A stretch of DNA of 64,000 nt. Origin: Lunularia cruciata (taxonomy: Eukaryota > Streptophyta > Marchantiopsida > Lunulariales > Lunulariaceae). The notes under the pieces are model-generated. The model made no database searches, was not told the DNA's origin, and was given only the letters and a program-made list of their open reading frames with translations. Location: contig OX419759.1 in NCBI GenBank assembly GCA_948567375.1, positions 1,031,303-1,095,302 on the forward strand. Reading direction: 5' to 3'. Positions 22,111 to 33,094 of this stretch are shown here, piece by piece. Positions within the stretch are counted from its first letter, which is position 1; each line of letters begins with the position of its first letter. The translations under genes were made by a program, and so were the position numbers.

Positions 22111-22140
22111 TTCCCGTTCCCGTTCCCGTTCCCGTTCCCG
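22111..22140 (+). repeat. (TTCCCG)5 hexamer tract
   Basis: Five perfect units in otherwise A+T-rich sequence; not the plant telomere repeat. Confidence 0.95.
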
Positions 22141-23690
22141 ATCTGTGTCATCTAGTATCATTTCATGAATTCATGAATTGGTATACAAAGAATACTCGAC
22201 TTTCTCTAGCCCTTAGCGCAGGAGACTAGTTCAAAAGCTAACGATTACGCAAAATAACGGTGGAAGAAAGGTGAGGAAACAAACACTCCCGGATATGCTT
22301 TACTTTTCAGAATTTCATCTACCTAGTTTAGAGTTCAAAGTCTAGTAATTGGTATTGCCATGGCATTTTCACTGCATCAAAGTCCTTATTCAAGCACGTC
22401 CCAATATTCAGCGCAAACGTTTCCTCCAAGTTCCTGAGGAGCTTTAGACATGTATTAACTTCGAATGCACTTCGCTTTTTCTACACTAAAGTAATTCGCC
22501 GAAGTTCTTCACACTTTGGAGTTACTCAAAAGATGCCCAGTTCTCCTTATACTGCAGGAACTCATACAATCCGCCAATAGACAATAGCTATGTGAGAATC
22601 CAAGCATTAGCACATTTTAAGCAACTTCTGGAAGAATTTCCCGTTGCACAAACTCAAGAGTTTTTACTAATTGCTTTGTCAAGAGTCTAAGCATTGGATT
22701 AAAGTTTGAATGGGAAGAATGTCTCGTGGAAATGCTGAATAAAAATTTCAATTTAAGCAGTAGATTAAAGTTTGTATGGGAAGAATGTCTCCTCAAATAT
22801 GACTCAGTCTTGAGAGTTCTGAATGAAGAAATGTGGGTCCTGAGTACAGGTAGAACGAAATATGTGACATGAAGTTCATGGGCCAGGGCGTTTCTCCTGG
22901 AAATCCAAAATGCATTTTGAAAGACTAATTGGGTGTTCGATCCTTGGGGCATAACAACAATATCATTTCAAAATATATAAAAAGCTTTGGATACAGGATA
23001 ACATTTTCATGCTAATGACAAACAGTCCACTGTCTCTTAGAACGTTCAATAAAAAACTAAAAATAAAAAAATGATTGTTTTTATAGAAAAAGGAAAATAA
23101 ATTTAACTTCAAATGTCTAAATTACATGTTCTAAATACATACATATTATAATAAAAAATTAAAAATATATTTTATACACATGAGATTTACACTAGACCAT
23201 CAAATAATACGCATAATCTATTACTCTATGCCACCTAGTTTAACATTTTCCCTAGAACTTTATCTCCTTGGGGTGTTCACTAGATTTTTTGATTAATATC
23301 CAAATTTTTATAGTAGTTTCGCATTAAGATTTAATAAATCCGCATTAATTTTAAAAATATATTTTACTTCAAAAACATTAAATAAAAAGAAAATAATTTT
23401 TGAATATACTTCAACAAATAAAAAGAGAGATAGGTATTCTACTCAATTCAGTGAATAACGTATTAAAAGCATAAAAAAAATACATTTACTGAATATTTTG
23501 CATAATTTTAACTCATATCGTTGTATCAAATTTAATTACTAACTACAAATTATCTAATATTGTATAAAAGAAATTTGGTTACTTCCGGGACTATTCATTT
23601 AGACAGGCGGTCTGTACCGAAAATCTACTTTTCAGTGTTGTTGAGATTTTGATTGGGACAAACCTCCACAACTTGTCTACAGACATAAGA

Positions 23691-23774
23691 AGAAAAAGGC
23701 GACCGCGTAGAGAACACGAAGGATGGGAAGATCCCATCAAGCTCTACAAGGGAGAGACGAAAAAGGTAAAATGG
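23691..23774 (+). repeat. Dispersed peptide-coding repeat, copy 1
   Basis: One frame reads RRPRREHEGWEDPIKLYKG then ETKKVKW. Two more copies are at 38,271-38,352 (+) and 38,671-38,757 (-). Identity is high at the nucleotide level over about 75-80 bp and the frame is kept in all three. Confidence 0.7.
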
Positions 23775-26700
23775 GGCTAGTCATAAGTCATAAGACAGGT
23801 GGTAATGCATCAGCCCGGTCCCAGTTGCAAATAACCGTATAATGTTGGTGCATCCGAAATTTTATCGCATCGTTAAGTTTACACATACTCGCATGGACCC
23901 GATTTCCTGAATCCAAATGTGTGAACAATGATACGGGAATCAAACCTGGTCCAAATCACTCTATCCTACGCTTGAAACGAGGTCTCAGTGAGCATTCAAG
24001 TAAACATTCACAGTTCATGCTAAAATCCGGAAGACAGGACAACAAGTCAAAGAGAGGAAAAGTGTATACACAGGCTATCGGCCACAAAGGGATGAGCATG
24101 CAAAGTTTGTTCATCAACACCAGAATCTCGAAGGATCCGTAACGAGCGCGATGGTAAAGAGTTGGGACAAAAGAAAGAAGAAGTGTTAAAGTAAAACGTA
24201 CGCATCGCCTCACGGAAAGGTGCTAGAATGGACTGGCGATAGTTTAAATGCTAAATTGGCGTGAGAACCAGGACAAGAATAGATGATGAGCCCCGTTGTT
24301 GGTGGAACGTGTGCTGCTGGCCGGCCTGTCTTAGTTTACCTGATCCACATTATCGTTGTGAATCCCATGCAAATTTGGATATGAGGGCAGCTTTTTCTTT
24401 GAGGAGAGGGTCCAGTATGCCAGAAAGCCCCACCCGTCAATAGATATTCGTTGGGTGTCTGACCAGAATGCACATATAGGGCAATAACTGTCATTCTTTC
24501 AGTTTGCAAAGTTCCGAAGTAGGTTCCTTTCACCAAGACTCATGTGGACCGTATCCATTCGAAACAATAAAGTACATTATCTTTTTGATGCACGAGATTG
24601 AAGGTCAGGGTTGTCGAGGAGGCACTTAGGGTCAGAATTGCAGGTCATCATATCCGGTTTCAGACTGTTGTGAAGTAACTGATAGAACTTGAAGAGGTTC
24701 CTCAATTGTGGCGAGGACACATTACTCCCTGAGAGAACTTTGGTCATGACCTGAAGACCTACCTAGTTCTAGACTATGTTACATATATTCCGGTCGTTGT
24801 TTTCAGATCATGAGATCATACAGTTCTCCTTTAGCTGAAAGAAAGCTTTTAGCTCTTCTTCTCCGAAAAGCAATAGATGAAAGCTGGAACAGTGAAGAGC
24901 GTAACAAATTTGCACGGGAGACGCCTATAAGTGCTTGACAACACACATTTGCTCGCAGCAGCATATCTCTTTTCGTGGGAGTGAATCCGCTTCATGCGAC
25001 GAGAGGTCGTTCAAGGAGAGACATGTGTCCCTTGAGGAGAAGTATATTTGTACTGGAATATGTTTCTATCGTGCTCGTACTGGCGTCATTACTCGTAAAG
25101 TCCTCATCCACTTTTCTTGGTAGTTGTTAGTCCACTCGAAGGGAGAGGCGCCTTCCAACATTCCTCATGTTTTACGCCGTTTTTCTTATGGATTACAGTA
25201 TATGCCCAATCCGGTTGACTGGTGCTGGCATGGCACTGGAGCGGAGCTGTATGTGGTGGAGGGTAGCCAGAATTGGCCCAGCGTGTCTTCTGCTGTTGTC
25301 CATGACCTTCTCTCAAGCCCAAAGGCTGAGACCTTATCCACAATTCGACTGCCCGCCCTGGTGTGTTTATTGGACACTACTGTTCTCTGTAGGTACTGTA
25401 TACAGTTCGTTTAGGTATAAGTATGTTCCATACTTTTGTATTCGTCCGGGTGTTGGACCTTGATCACCGATCGGTATAAGCCTCACACATTGATCGCCGC
25501 TGCGCAAAACATCATGGGAGTGAGTGAGCCGATATGGAACCTCTCATATCAAGCACTTCTTCGTACCGTAGAAATTGACCTGCTTATTCAAGCAGAATCA
25601 CCGGTCGTGGCAGCAAAACTTATAGTTCAAGATCCAGGTAGTGGCGATTAGAACGAGAACAGATAAGGAGCCCAACAAAGTAGTCCGTACCTACTTCTCG
25701 CGGTCGCCCTCTCTCTACCCCCGAGTCGCCCTGAGTCGAAAATGGCAACCAAGCATACCTACTTCTCTTAAGTCGCCCATTTTCTATTCATGGTACATTT
25801 GGTGCCAAGATGCTGCCAGCGAGCTGTAGAACAAACAAGGTTTGTCTCGACCTTTTGGAAGTGCTCACTACGGTAGTGCCTACGGATTCCCAGAATTATC
25901 TTAATGTTCAAACCTGACAATTTAGGAACGCGCAGAATCACACAAACGCAGACCAGATCCTGACCCTTATCAGAGACGGCCCAGCTTTCCCCATGGTCTC
26001 AAACCAGAAACTGTTTCATCTCCAGCTGGTGGTCAGGAAACCATGAGAACTCATTATGAATGCTCGAACTCGAGAAAGTATTCTGGGAAGCCGAACCTTT
26101 GCAGCAATCTGGCCAAGACCTAAAGAAGACCAGCATGGTTGGCTTTTCCATTCCAAGGTGAATGTCGTCCACACTTAGGGAATCATCTACATTCCTATTC
26201 TCAATTGGTGTCTTGGATATTGCAGCCCCACATCGTAGACACTTGGAGACATCCGACAGATTTGCAACGGTTAACCATACAGGCTCACTGACAATTGTCA
26301 GCGAGCTATAAAGGAGAAATTGTGCAGAGAAATTCATCCGAGCCTTTCCCGCTTTGTTCCTGACGCATGTTTCTCACGAATGGATCACGAATTCTAGTGC
26401 AAGTGAGCATGTGAGGGAAACTCAAAAATCTTTCATTCTTCTCCTGACTTGTGGCAGACTTCAGTAAAAGCCTAAGGTAAGAGGGGAGATAAACGAGCTG
26501 CATCTCGTCACTTTCGGTGCTAATGACAGCATCTTTGGTACTTCCGTACAGGTAATGTCTGCTTCTTTTGCACTACTTTACACACTCGTAACAATGAGGC
26601 ATAATCATTCTAAGTTTTTGTTTGTATCGTGTTCAACGTAAGCGGGTTTTCCACAATTATCTCCTTAAAGTCAAGCAGATAGAGCTCCTCATCTGCCCAC

Positions 26701-27929
26701 GCACCCAGTCCCTCATCGTGTCGTCAGATAAAAGCTCCTCACGCAATTCCAGACACTCGAGACGTCTACGCCTGAAGAGTTTATATCTCCACGACCTTGT
26801 AACATCCCGGACCAAGTTCCACGTTTTGTCTCACGAGGTCGTCGCGGGCGGCGGGCAGACCTGCACGGAGCAGGAAGCCACGTGTCGGTTTACTAAAGTG
26901 GGTTTCGCGGGTCCCCAATATAGAGTCGTAACTTATACGAAATGGTTCACATACTGGACTTGACGAAGCCCTTCCCTGCCTTCTCTCAAAGCTCAAGGCC
27001 CCGCCTGTTCTTTATCCAATTGATCGGGTGACTTGGCCGCCACGCCGCTTCCGACTCCATGCGAGAACATCCAATAACGATATCATCCTATGAACTTTTT
27101 AAGCAGTCAGCATACTTACCTTTGGAGCTGCATGCTCACTCAATCGAGAGGATGTCTCTGCACTGATTAATCCAAGCAATGAAACCTTCCCTAGACGCCT
27201 CAAAAATTAAAATACGACTGTTCTAAGACAACTCCTTCGCCAATCAATCATTAAGGCCACAGACTACGAGCTTATCAACATCTGAATAAATTTTGTAGAT
27301 CGTTGTCGAGACTACAGGTTTGCCGTTCTCACGGAGTCCTCCTAGCTTGGACGAACTATAGTGCAGGCTTGTGTGAAAAGATCTCGTAGGGATGGATTTC
27401 GTGGATCCTCCCAAGAGATTATCTTGTCGTACTCATAGACTGAGCAGCTGAGATGCATGAGCGCCACGTATAAATATACGTATTGAGTGAATTTTTAGCA
27501 AATAAAGTACATGCAATCTTTTGCAGCAGTCGAAAGGAGATACACAACAACGAACTTTTCATGCCTAGCATGTTGTCATTTCAGCCGGGGACTTTCATAG
27601 AAACTTCCTTCCATTCACAGCTTGAGAAGCGTCGTGAATCATTTGTAAAGATTACAAGATACCGTGGTCTCTTAAGAGCGGGACTCCTGAATCCATTTGA
27701 TGTTGAAGTTTTAGAAAATGTAGAAGATGCGACAGTCTCAATAAGCTCTGTAACCAGAAAACGTAACAGGCGGTAGAGCTAATAATAATATCTTTAAGAT
27801 CCTGATTGGAAGTGGCTTATGAACAGGACCTTTACACTATGGTAGAAATAGTAGAAGAGTGCATAAAGAAAAAAGAGAAAAAGTCAAGGTTAGGTCCGAC
27901 TTTGAGTACGCAGAAAGCCTAGTTGGTAT

Positions 27930-28300
27930 AATAGGCTAACGTGGGTCCAACTAACTACTATTAAGGTCTAGTCGTCCTTGTGATTATCAAGGATTCAATA
28001 TACTTTTGTTCCGTAACAGACCGCCTTGCAGCATAGAGAGAACAGAATAAATCTTTCTCTATCTGTACCATAGTGGGTCCATAATAGTTCAAATTTTAAA
28101 GTGGAACGTGGAAGAAATATATGAGCCTTTTTTTGCCCTTTTAGCTTCCTTTCTCTATTTGTCCCGTAGTGGGTCCAACATAGTTCAAATTATACCGGAC
28201 CATGGAAAATACTTGAGGCCACAATCTTTTCTTTAGCTTACTTTGCACTGAAGACGAAGACATCGGCCTTGTGGGTCCAACTTTGTCAACGTTGATTTAA
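27930..28300. repeat. Degenerate tandem repeats of about 100 bp sharing GTGGGTCC
   Basis: GTGGGTCC occurs at 27,941, 28,073, 28,169 and 28,271 (spacings 132, 96 and 102). Units two and three align well (TTTCTCTAT.TGT…TAGTGGGTCC…TAGTTCAAATT). Function unknown. Confidence 0.7.
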
Positions 28301-28426
28301 TAATTACAGAAAAGCGAAAACTAGGAGTAGTGTAGGAATCCAGATATTGAAAAGAACCACTCACCAAGATATATTTGATAAGATTGCAACTCGGATGATT
28401 AGTGGTAATGTGGTCATCTTGGGAAG

Positions 28427-28447
28427 CACACACACAAACACACACAC

Positions 28448-28512
<65 letters not shown>
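28427..28512. repeat. (CA)n(GA)n microsatellite
   Basis: An interrupted CA run (28,427-28,451) passes into a long GA run (to 28,512). It creates false serine/leucine- or arginine/glutamate-rich frames on both strands. Confidence 0.95.
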
Positions 28513-28514
<2 letters not shown>

Positions 28515-31080
28515 CAGCCAACGTCCAGTGCTATGAGACCTAAAAGTGATAGCCACTGGGCATGCAAAACTTAGAAAGGCGATCATGAAATAGTTGTCAG
28601 CCATAATATCTCTTCATTCACGATAGAAACCAAAACTGGGAGGTGTATCACGTGAGTTATGAAGGGACTACGTATACTAAAAGAAAGTAAAGGTATAAAC
28701 TTTATACTGTTTGAACTAACAACACATTTTTCTTTCCAGTAATGTATTCTGCAGTCTTTGTTTACATGAAGGGTAGCCAGTGTAATTTGATATTGGTAGC
28801 TACAATGTCATTTACTGTACGAATACAAAATGCATCATACAGTTTATTTTTTCTGTATTGTATATGTAGCTACGAGTATCACACTTCACAGGTTAATGCG
28901 CAAACACCTATGGAATGGCAACAAATCTGTCCAACCCACCAAATGGCAAGGCTCAATTTACCTGTCCCTATATTCGGTAAGGTTTACTTAGAAAATTTCC
29001 GAGCTTTCCTTAGCTACATAGATCCATAAAACACATTACAGTTCAACGATTATTTCATTTGCGCATTCATCAGAAAGAATTGATTACTGATCCTAATATA
29101 CAAGTACATTCTGGTCTTCAAACTACTACCAGAATTTGACAAGTGAAAAGACAATAGTTCAAATATTCAACCCCTCTAACTCTCCAGCCTAGCATCAAGA
29201 CACATCGTGCAAACTTCCCATCCCTCTCAGATTTCACTTCATACCATCATACCCGGCTAGGAAGAGAAGGAGGTCGGCGGGTGCTTGGCAGACTCCGGGG
29301 TAGCATGAGCAGGACCGTGGACAGAAGTCAGGCTTTACACTTCACTTTTCTTCGTTCATACCGTACTTCTAGAAAGGTGCATTATCATGCTCGAGTCTCC
29401 ATAAGCACTTAGAAACTGTAATATGTCCTACATGCCAATCTTTCAATCAGTTCGCTGTGACATTCCACATTTCCACATGCCCAAAACCAACGTCCGAATG
29501 AAGTAACCTCTTAATTTGTGGAGGTTTCAAGTTTCTTCTAATCTTGCTTGGTTAGGAAATGGAGCTAGAACTAACAGAAAGCTTGTTCATTCACTTATAT
29601 TATGCAGCAAATGTCTCGATGAGCTTAGACTTTCGAATGTGCTTCTACGTGGTCTGCATGCACCCATATAAGTAATCTGACTTAAATTCAACTCACACGT
29701 ACAAATATTAATGAGCTCTCTGGAACCTATCTAAGGACTTCCCAAATACTTTTTCTCGCATACGAGCCAATTTGATGACAGTCTTTTCTTTATTTGCAAC
29801 TGGTCGTGATTGTTTAATTTCCGGGGTGACTATCACATCATACTAGAATCGTTAGCCTATACAATTTGGCCTCTTGGCCCTTGACAGGTAAGAACTTTTC
29901 TTGAGTCGTATAAGTAAAGGAAGTCTGCTGGAGCCCAAAAGACCTAGCTGAAAAGGGTGAGGGAATGGTGCAGACAATATTACGGCAATTGTATTATTTA
30001 TTAAATATGCATGCAGTGTAGGAGTCCTAACAAGCACTGAGATTGGCTACTCCGACTCCAGTATCTGACCATCTAGAATGTGATGGGGAAGCAATGCGTC
30101 CTGGATTCAGGTAATGCTGTAGAGTATTTTATTTGACAACGTCTCCAACAACACAGTACTAATGGACATCTCCAAACTCTTTTAGAACTCTCTTCTTGTA
30201 ACATTGAGCTGCCTAGCAGGCGATTCCGGCCAAGATAATACTAGTGTGTTTCTTCCAACCTCTAATTGTAACGTCGAGTTCCCTGGGAGACGATTCCGGA
30301 CAAAATTGGATCAATAATAAATAGTGTGTCAAGACCTTGGAGAACGAAAGAGACAGGACATCATGCCAAGCAAGATGGCGCACATGCTTGAGTTCTACAA
30401 TTTGGGATGCGATAGGCTGAATGAATATGCACTGTAGTTATGACTGAAATCAGGAAAACGGATATGGATGGATGGGTAGATGGATATTGATGCATGGCCC
30501 TACCTGGCTTGCACTGTTAAATAATTCGAAGGAACATACATGTAGTCAACAGAAGGAGTGTTTCTTCGAAACGGACTGCGCCAGCTACTACAGATGCATC
30601 GCAATATATCCAGAATCTTCCTGTGCCCTCGTTTGTCACTGTAATGAGATAGCGCAAGCCAAAAGTTCGTTGTCGAAATCAGATCTACAGTGTGGCGAAC
30701 CTCCAGCTCGGACAGGCCTTACTTTTCAACACGCGGCACGATGTCCGGGAAGCGCGTGCGCAGGCGACCTTGCGGCTAGGTTTGCTAAACTAGAGGCCGC
30801 CGAGACTAAGTCGTGTTCATTTAGCTGTTCCCGCTACTTTCTGCGCAGACATTTTAGTTGTGGCCGTTAAGATGGGAATCGCACGGTGCGTGCCAAGGGA
30901 GTTTAGTGGTACACTGTTCGAGTGGAGCTGCCTGACAACACGGTGAATCAAATTGGCCCTGCGTTAGACTAGCTGGTGTCAGATTTTATCCGGTTCTATA
31001 TCCACCCAGTAACCCGGGCTTCCTCGTGCGAATACGGGCAGTTCGACCTTCAGCTGCTAAACCAAAAGCATCCACTGCTC

Positions 31081-31625
31081 GATAAATACACTTACGTCCC
31101 GCGGGTCTACTTTCACTTTCTTGTGTCGTGTTGAGCTAGCTATCTTCGTGTGCTGAGCCTTGATTGAGATCTTCGAGCCAAGAAGCAGCTTGTTAACTTA
31201 CTGCAGTCGAGCGTACTCCCAATCGAGACGCTTCTGTAACATCTCATTATTTTCTCCGCCTTCCTTCTTCCCCCCTCCAACGTTTCGTTCGTCTAACTTC
31301 TGCGCAGAGGGTAACAGCGACAACTATACAAGTAACTTGTTTGGAGGTCTAGTCTGATTTCCTTATCGGTTTATGACAGAGAAAAGAGAGAGACAGAGGG
31401 TGGAAGACTGTCCGACTTGGTGATTGAAGTTGTTGGGAGAAAGTCCAGTAGGAGGTGGGAAGATAACGAGAGAGGGGACCTCGGTTGTAAAGAAGGACGG
31501 AGAGGAAGAGGGATCTTGATGAGGAAAGTAGAATGATGTGATGGTGGCAGCTTGAAACATTTGTTGCAGGAGTTGAACAATACGTAGTCGGACTCTGGAG
31601 GCTTGAGGTTTTTCAAGTATCGCGC
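31081..31625 (+). promoter_or_regulatory. Core promoter candidate and 5' leader of the bZIP gene, with upstream ORFs
   Basis: GATAAATAC at 31,081 is the best TATA-like element. The leader then holds short upstream ORFs: 31,373-31,423 (16 codons plus stop), 31,519-31,536, 31,533-31,541 and 31,541-31,555. Upstream ORFs are a known control feature of S1-group bZIP messages, but none here resembles the conserved sucrose-control peptide. Transcription start not determined. Confidence 0.35.
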
Positions 31626-33094
31626 ATGGTGGAGAGTTTGGCGTCGCTGAGGGAGACAGAGAAACTAAAGGACGAAAAGATAGCGAGAATGGGGGCCATG
31701 GAACAAACCTCAGCGGAAGGAGATGAGACGGATGGAAATAGCAAGAAAGCCGAGGCTATGATGTCGAATACCATGCGTCGTGCTACCTCTGTAGATGACC
31801 TCTTTGCGCCCTTATGGCAACTAAACGTTCAGTCTTCGGGGACTCCTCGGGCTGCCGATCTGTCGGCTCAAAATCCGAGTGCATCGACAACGGTCGCTGC
31901 TACGTCGTCTGCCAAAGCACACGGAGCTCCTCTTCCAGCCGCGGCACACGCTTCAAGAATTGTGGAAGGCGGAGCATCTTCTTCTGTTGCTTCTGGTGCT
32001 ACCGGGAACGCCGAGAGCAAAGATAACGGGCTTGCAGGGCCAGGGTCTTCCCCTCCGCATAGCCGCTCTTCAGCTGGCAGTACTGTTGTTAAGGGTAGGT
32101 CTGTCGTTTCATTCTTCTTCAGTGTTAGGAAGTCAGTGTTCAGTTTCAGGAAGTCCCTACTTTCGTTTGAGGTGTAAGGACTCTATTGGCGTTTGTAGCT
32201 GTGGGATTGCAACGATCTGTCAACGTCCACGTCTTAAGAAGCTAATTGTCGAAGTAAGCTTCGGTTCAACAACTAGACGAACATAGCTTCCTATCCCGGA
32301 GAAAGGACTGAAGTCGTTTGTTGGAGTGTTTGTTCTCGCTTTGTGGTTTCGCATGTACCATGTCTATGCCTCATACTTAAGATTTGAAATGATCACATCC
32401 TGCAGGTAGGGATTTGCAGAAACCGGCAGCAGAATCGAAGGTGCAGCAATCTCGAAAGAGCTTTGCTGAGGGCTTGAAGCGGACGGGAAAGGAAAGGCCA
32501 TTGGAGGGAAGTTCGTCGTCGTACTCTTCGGAACCAGACGTTGCGGATGTGAAACCTTCCCTTATTGCGTCGGAACCGGAGCTGTATCCCTTCACAGCTC
32601 GAAACGAACGGAAGACCACGACTGGGTTATCTGGGAAGACAGGTTCAGCTGAAACTGCCGACCGCCTCCCTGCGTCTAATTCTACCTCTGACGATGATCA
32701 GCTAGCGGGTGGGGTGGATGAGAGGAAGCAAAAACGGATGCTATCAAACAGGGAGTCCGCCCGAAGGTCCCGTCTGAGAAAGCAGCAGCATCTGGATGAA
32801 CTAAGAGCCCAAGTAGCACATTTACGAGCGGAAAATAATCACATGATGACAAAGTACAGCATAGCCTCACAACGCTATGTAACTTTAACTGACGAGAACC
32901 AAAGACTTAGATCACATGCAATGGATCTCACCAGACATCTGCAGCGTCTACATCATACCGCTTCTCAACAGCCTGGTGGAATGCGCGCACTGGGTCTGCA
33001 GACGGGCCATTTGGATCCTCTCCCGTTTGGTACCATGCCTACTGGACATCACTCTCCTTACTCGCAACCAATGGTCCCTGATATGATGCATTAA
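31626..33094 (+). CDS. bZIP: bZIP transcription factor, C/S-group (S1-like), two exons
   Basis: Exons 31,626-32,094 and 32,406-33,094 are joined by a 311-bp GT-AG intron (donor G|GTAGGT, acceptor TGCAG|G) and give 385 residues. The bZIP lies at residues 262 to about 340. The basic region DERKQKRMLSNRESARRSRL has the invariant N-x7-R, followed by HLDELRAQVAHLRAEN and a long zipper ending near HLQRL. This basic region and the short tail ending PDMMH resemble angiosperm S1 bZIPs (ocs/G-box binders), but those are usually about 150-170 residues and intronless. The 260-residue Ser/Ala-rich N-terminal half is more like group C. The nuclear role is to bind ACGT-core DNA as a dimer. The start is the first in-frame ATG, in good context (cgcgcATGG). 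Plus-strand neighbours are unrelated. Confidence 0.9.

Larger units (their letters stand above)
21331..31080. other. Intergenic region, no gene firmly recognised
   Basis: A+T-rich to about 23.6 kb, mixed afterwards. It holds a (TTCCCG)5 tract, a dispersed peptide-coding repeat (23,691-23,774), degenerate repeats of about 100 bp (27.9-28.3 kb) and a CA/GA microsatellite. Two small frames are coding-like but unsupported. One is minus 26,337-25,999 (112 codons, true ATG). The other is plus 27,483-27,776, whose first ATG at 27,561 would give 71 residues ending in TRKRNRR. Confidence 0.45.

Noticed and set aside
22111-22140. Interstitial telomere
   Set aside because: The unit is TTCCCG, not the plant TTTAGGG repeat.
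28233-28604. Long Leu/Ser-rich and Arg/Glu-rich open frames on both strands
   Set aside because: They are translations of the CA/GA microsatellite, with no other coding sign.
30472-30870. 132-codon Cys-rich plus-strand frame upstream of the bZIP gene
   Set aside because: Its start is not in good context, it has no recognisable domain, and G+C-rich promoter DNA often yields such chance frames.
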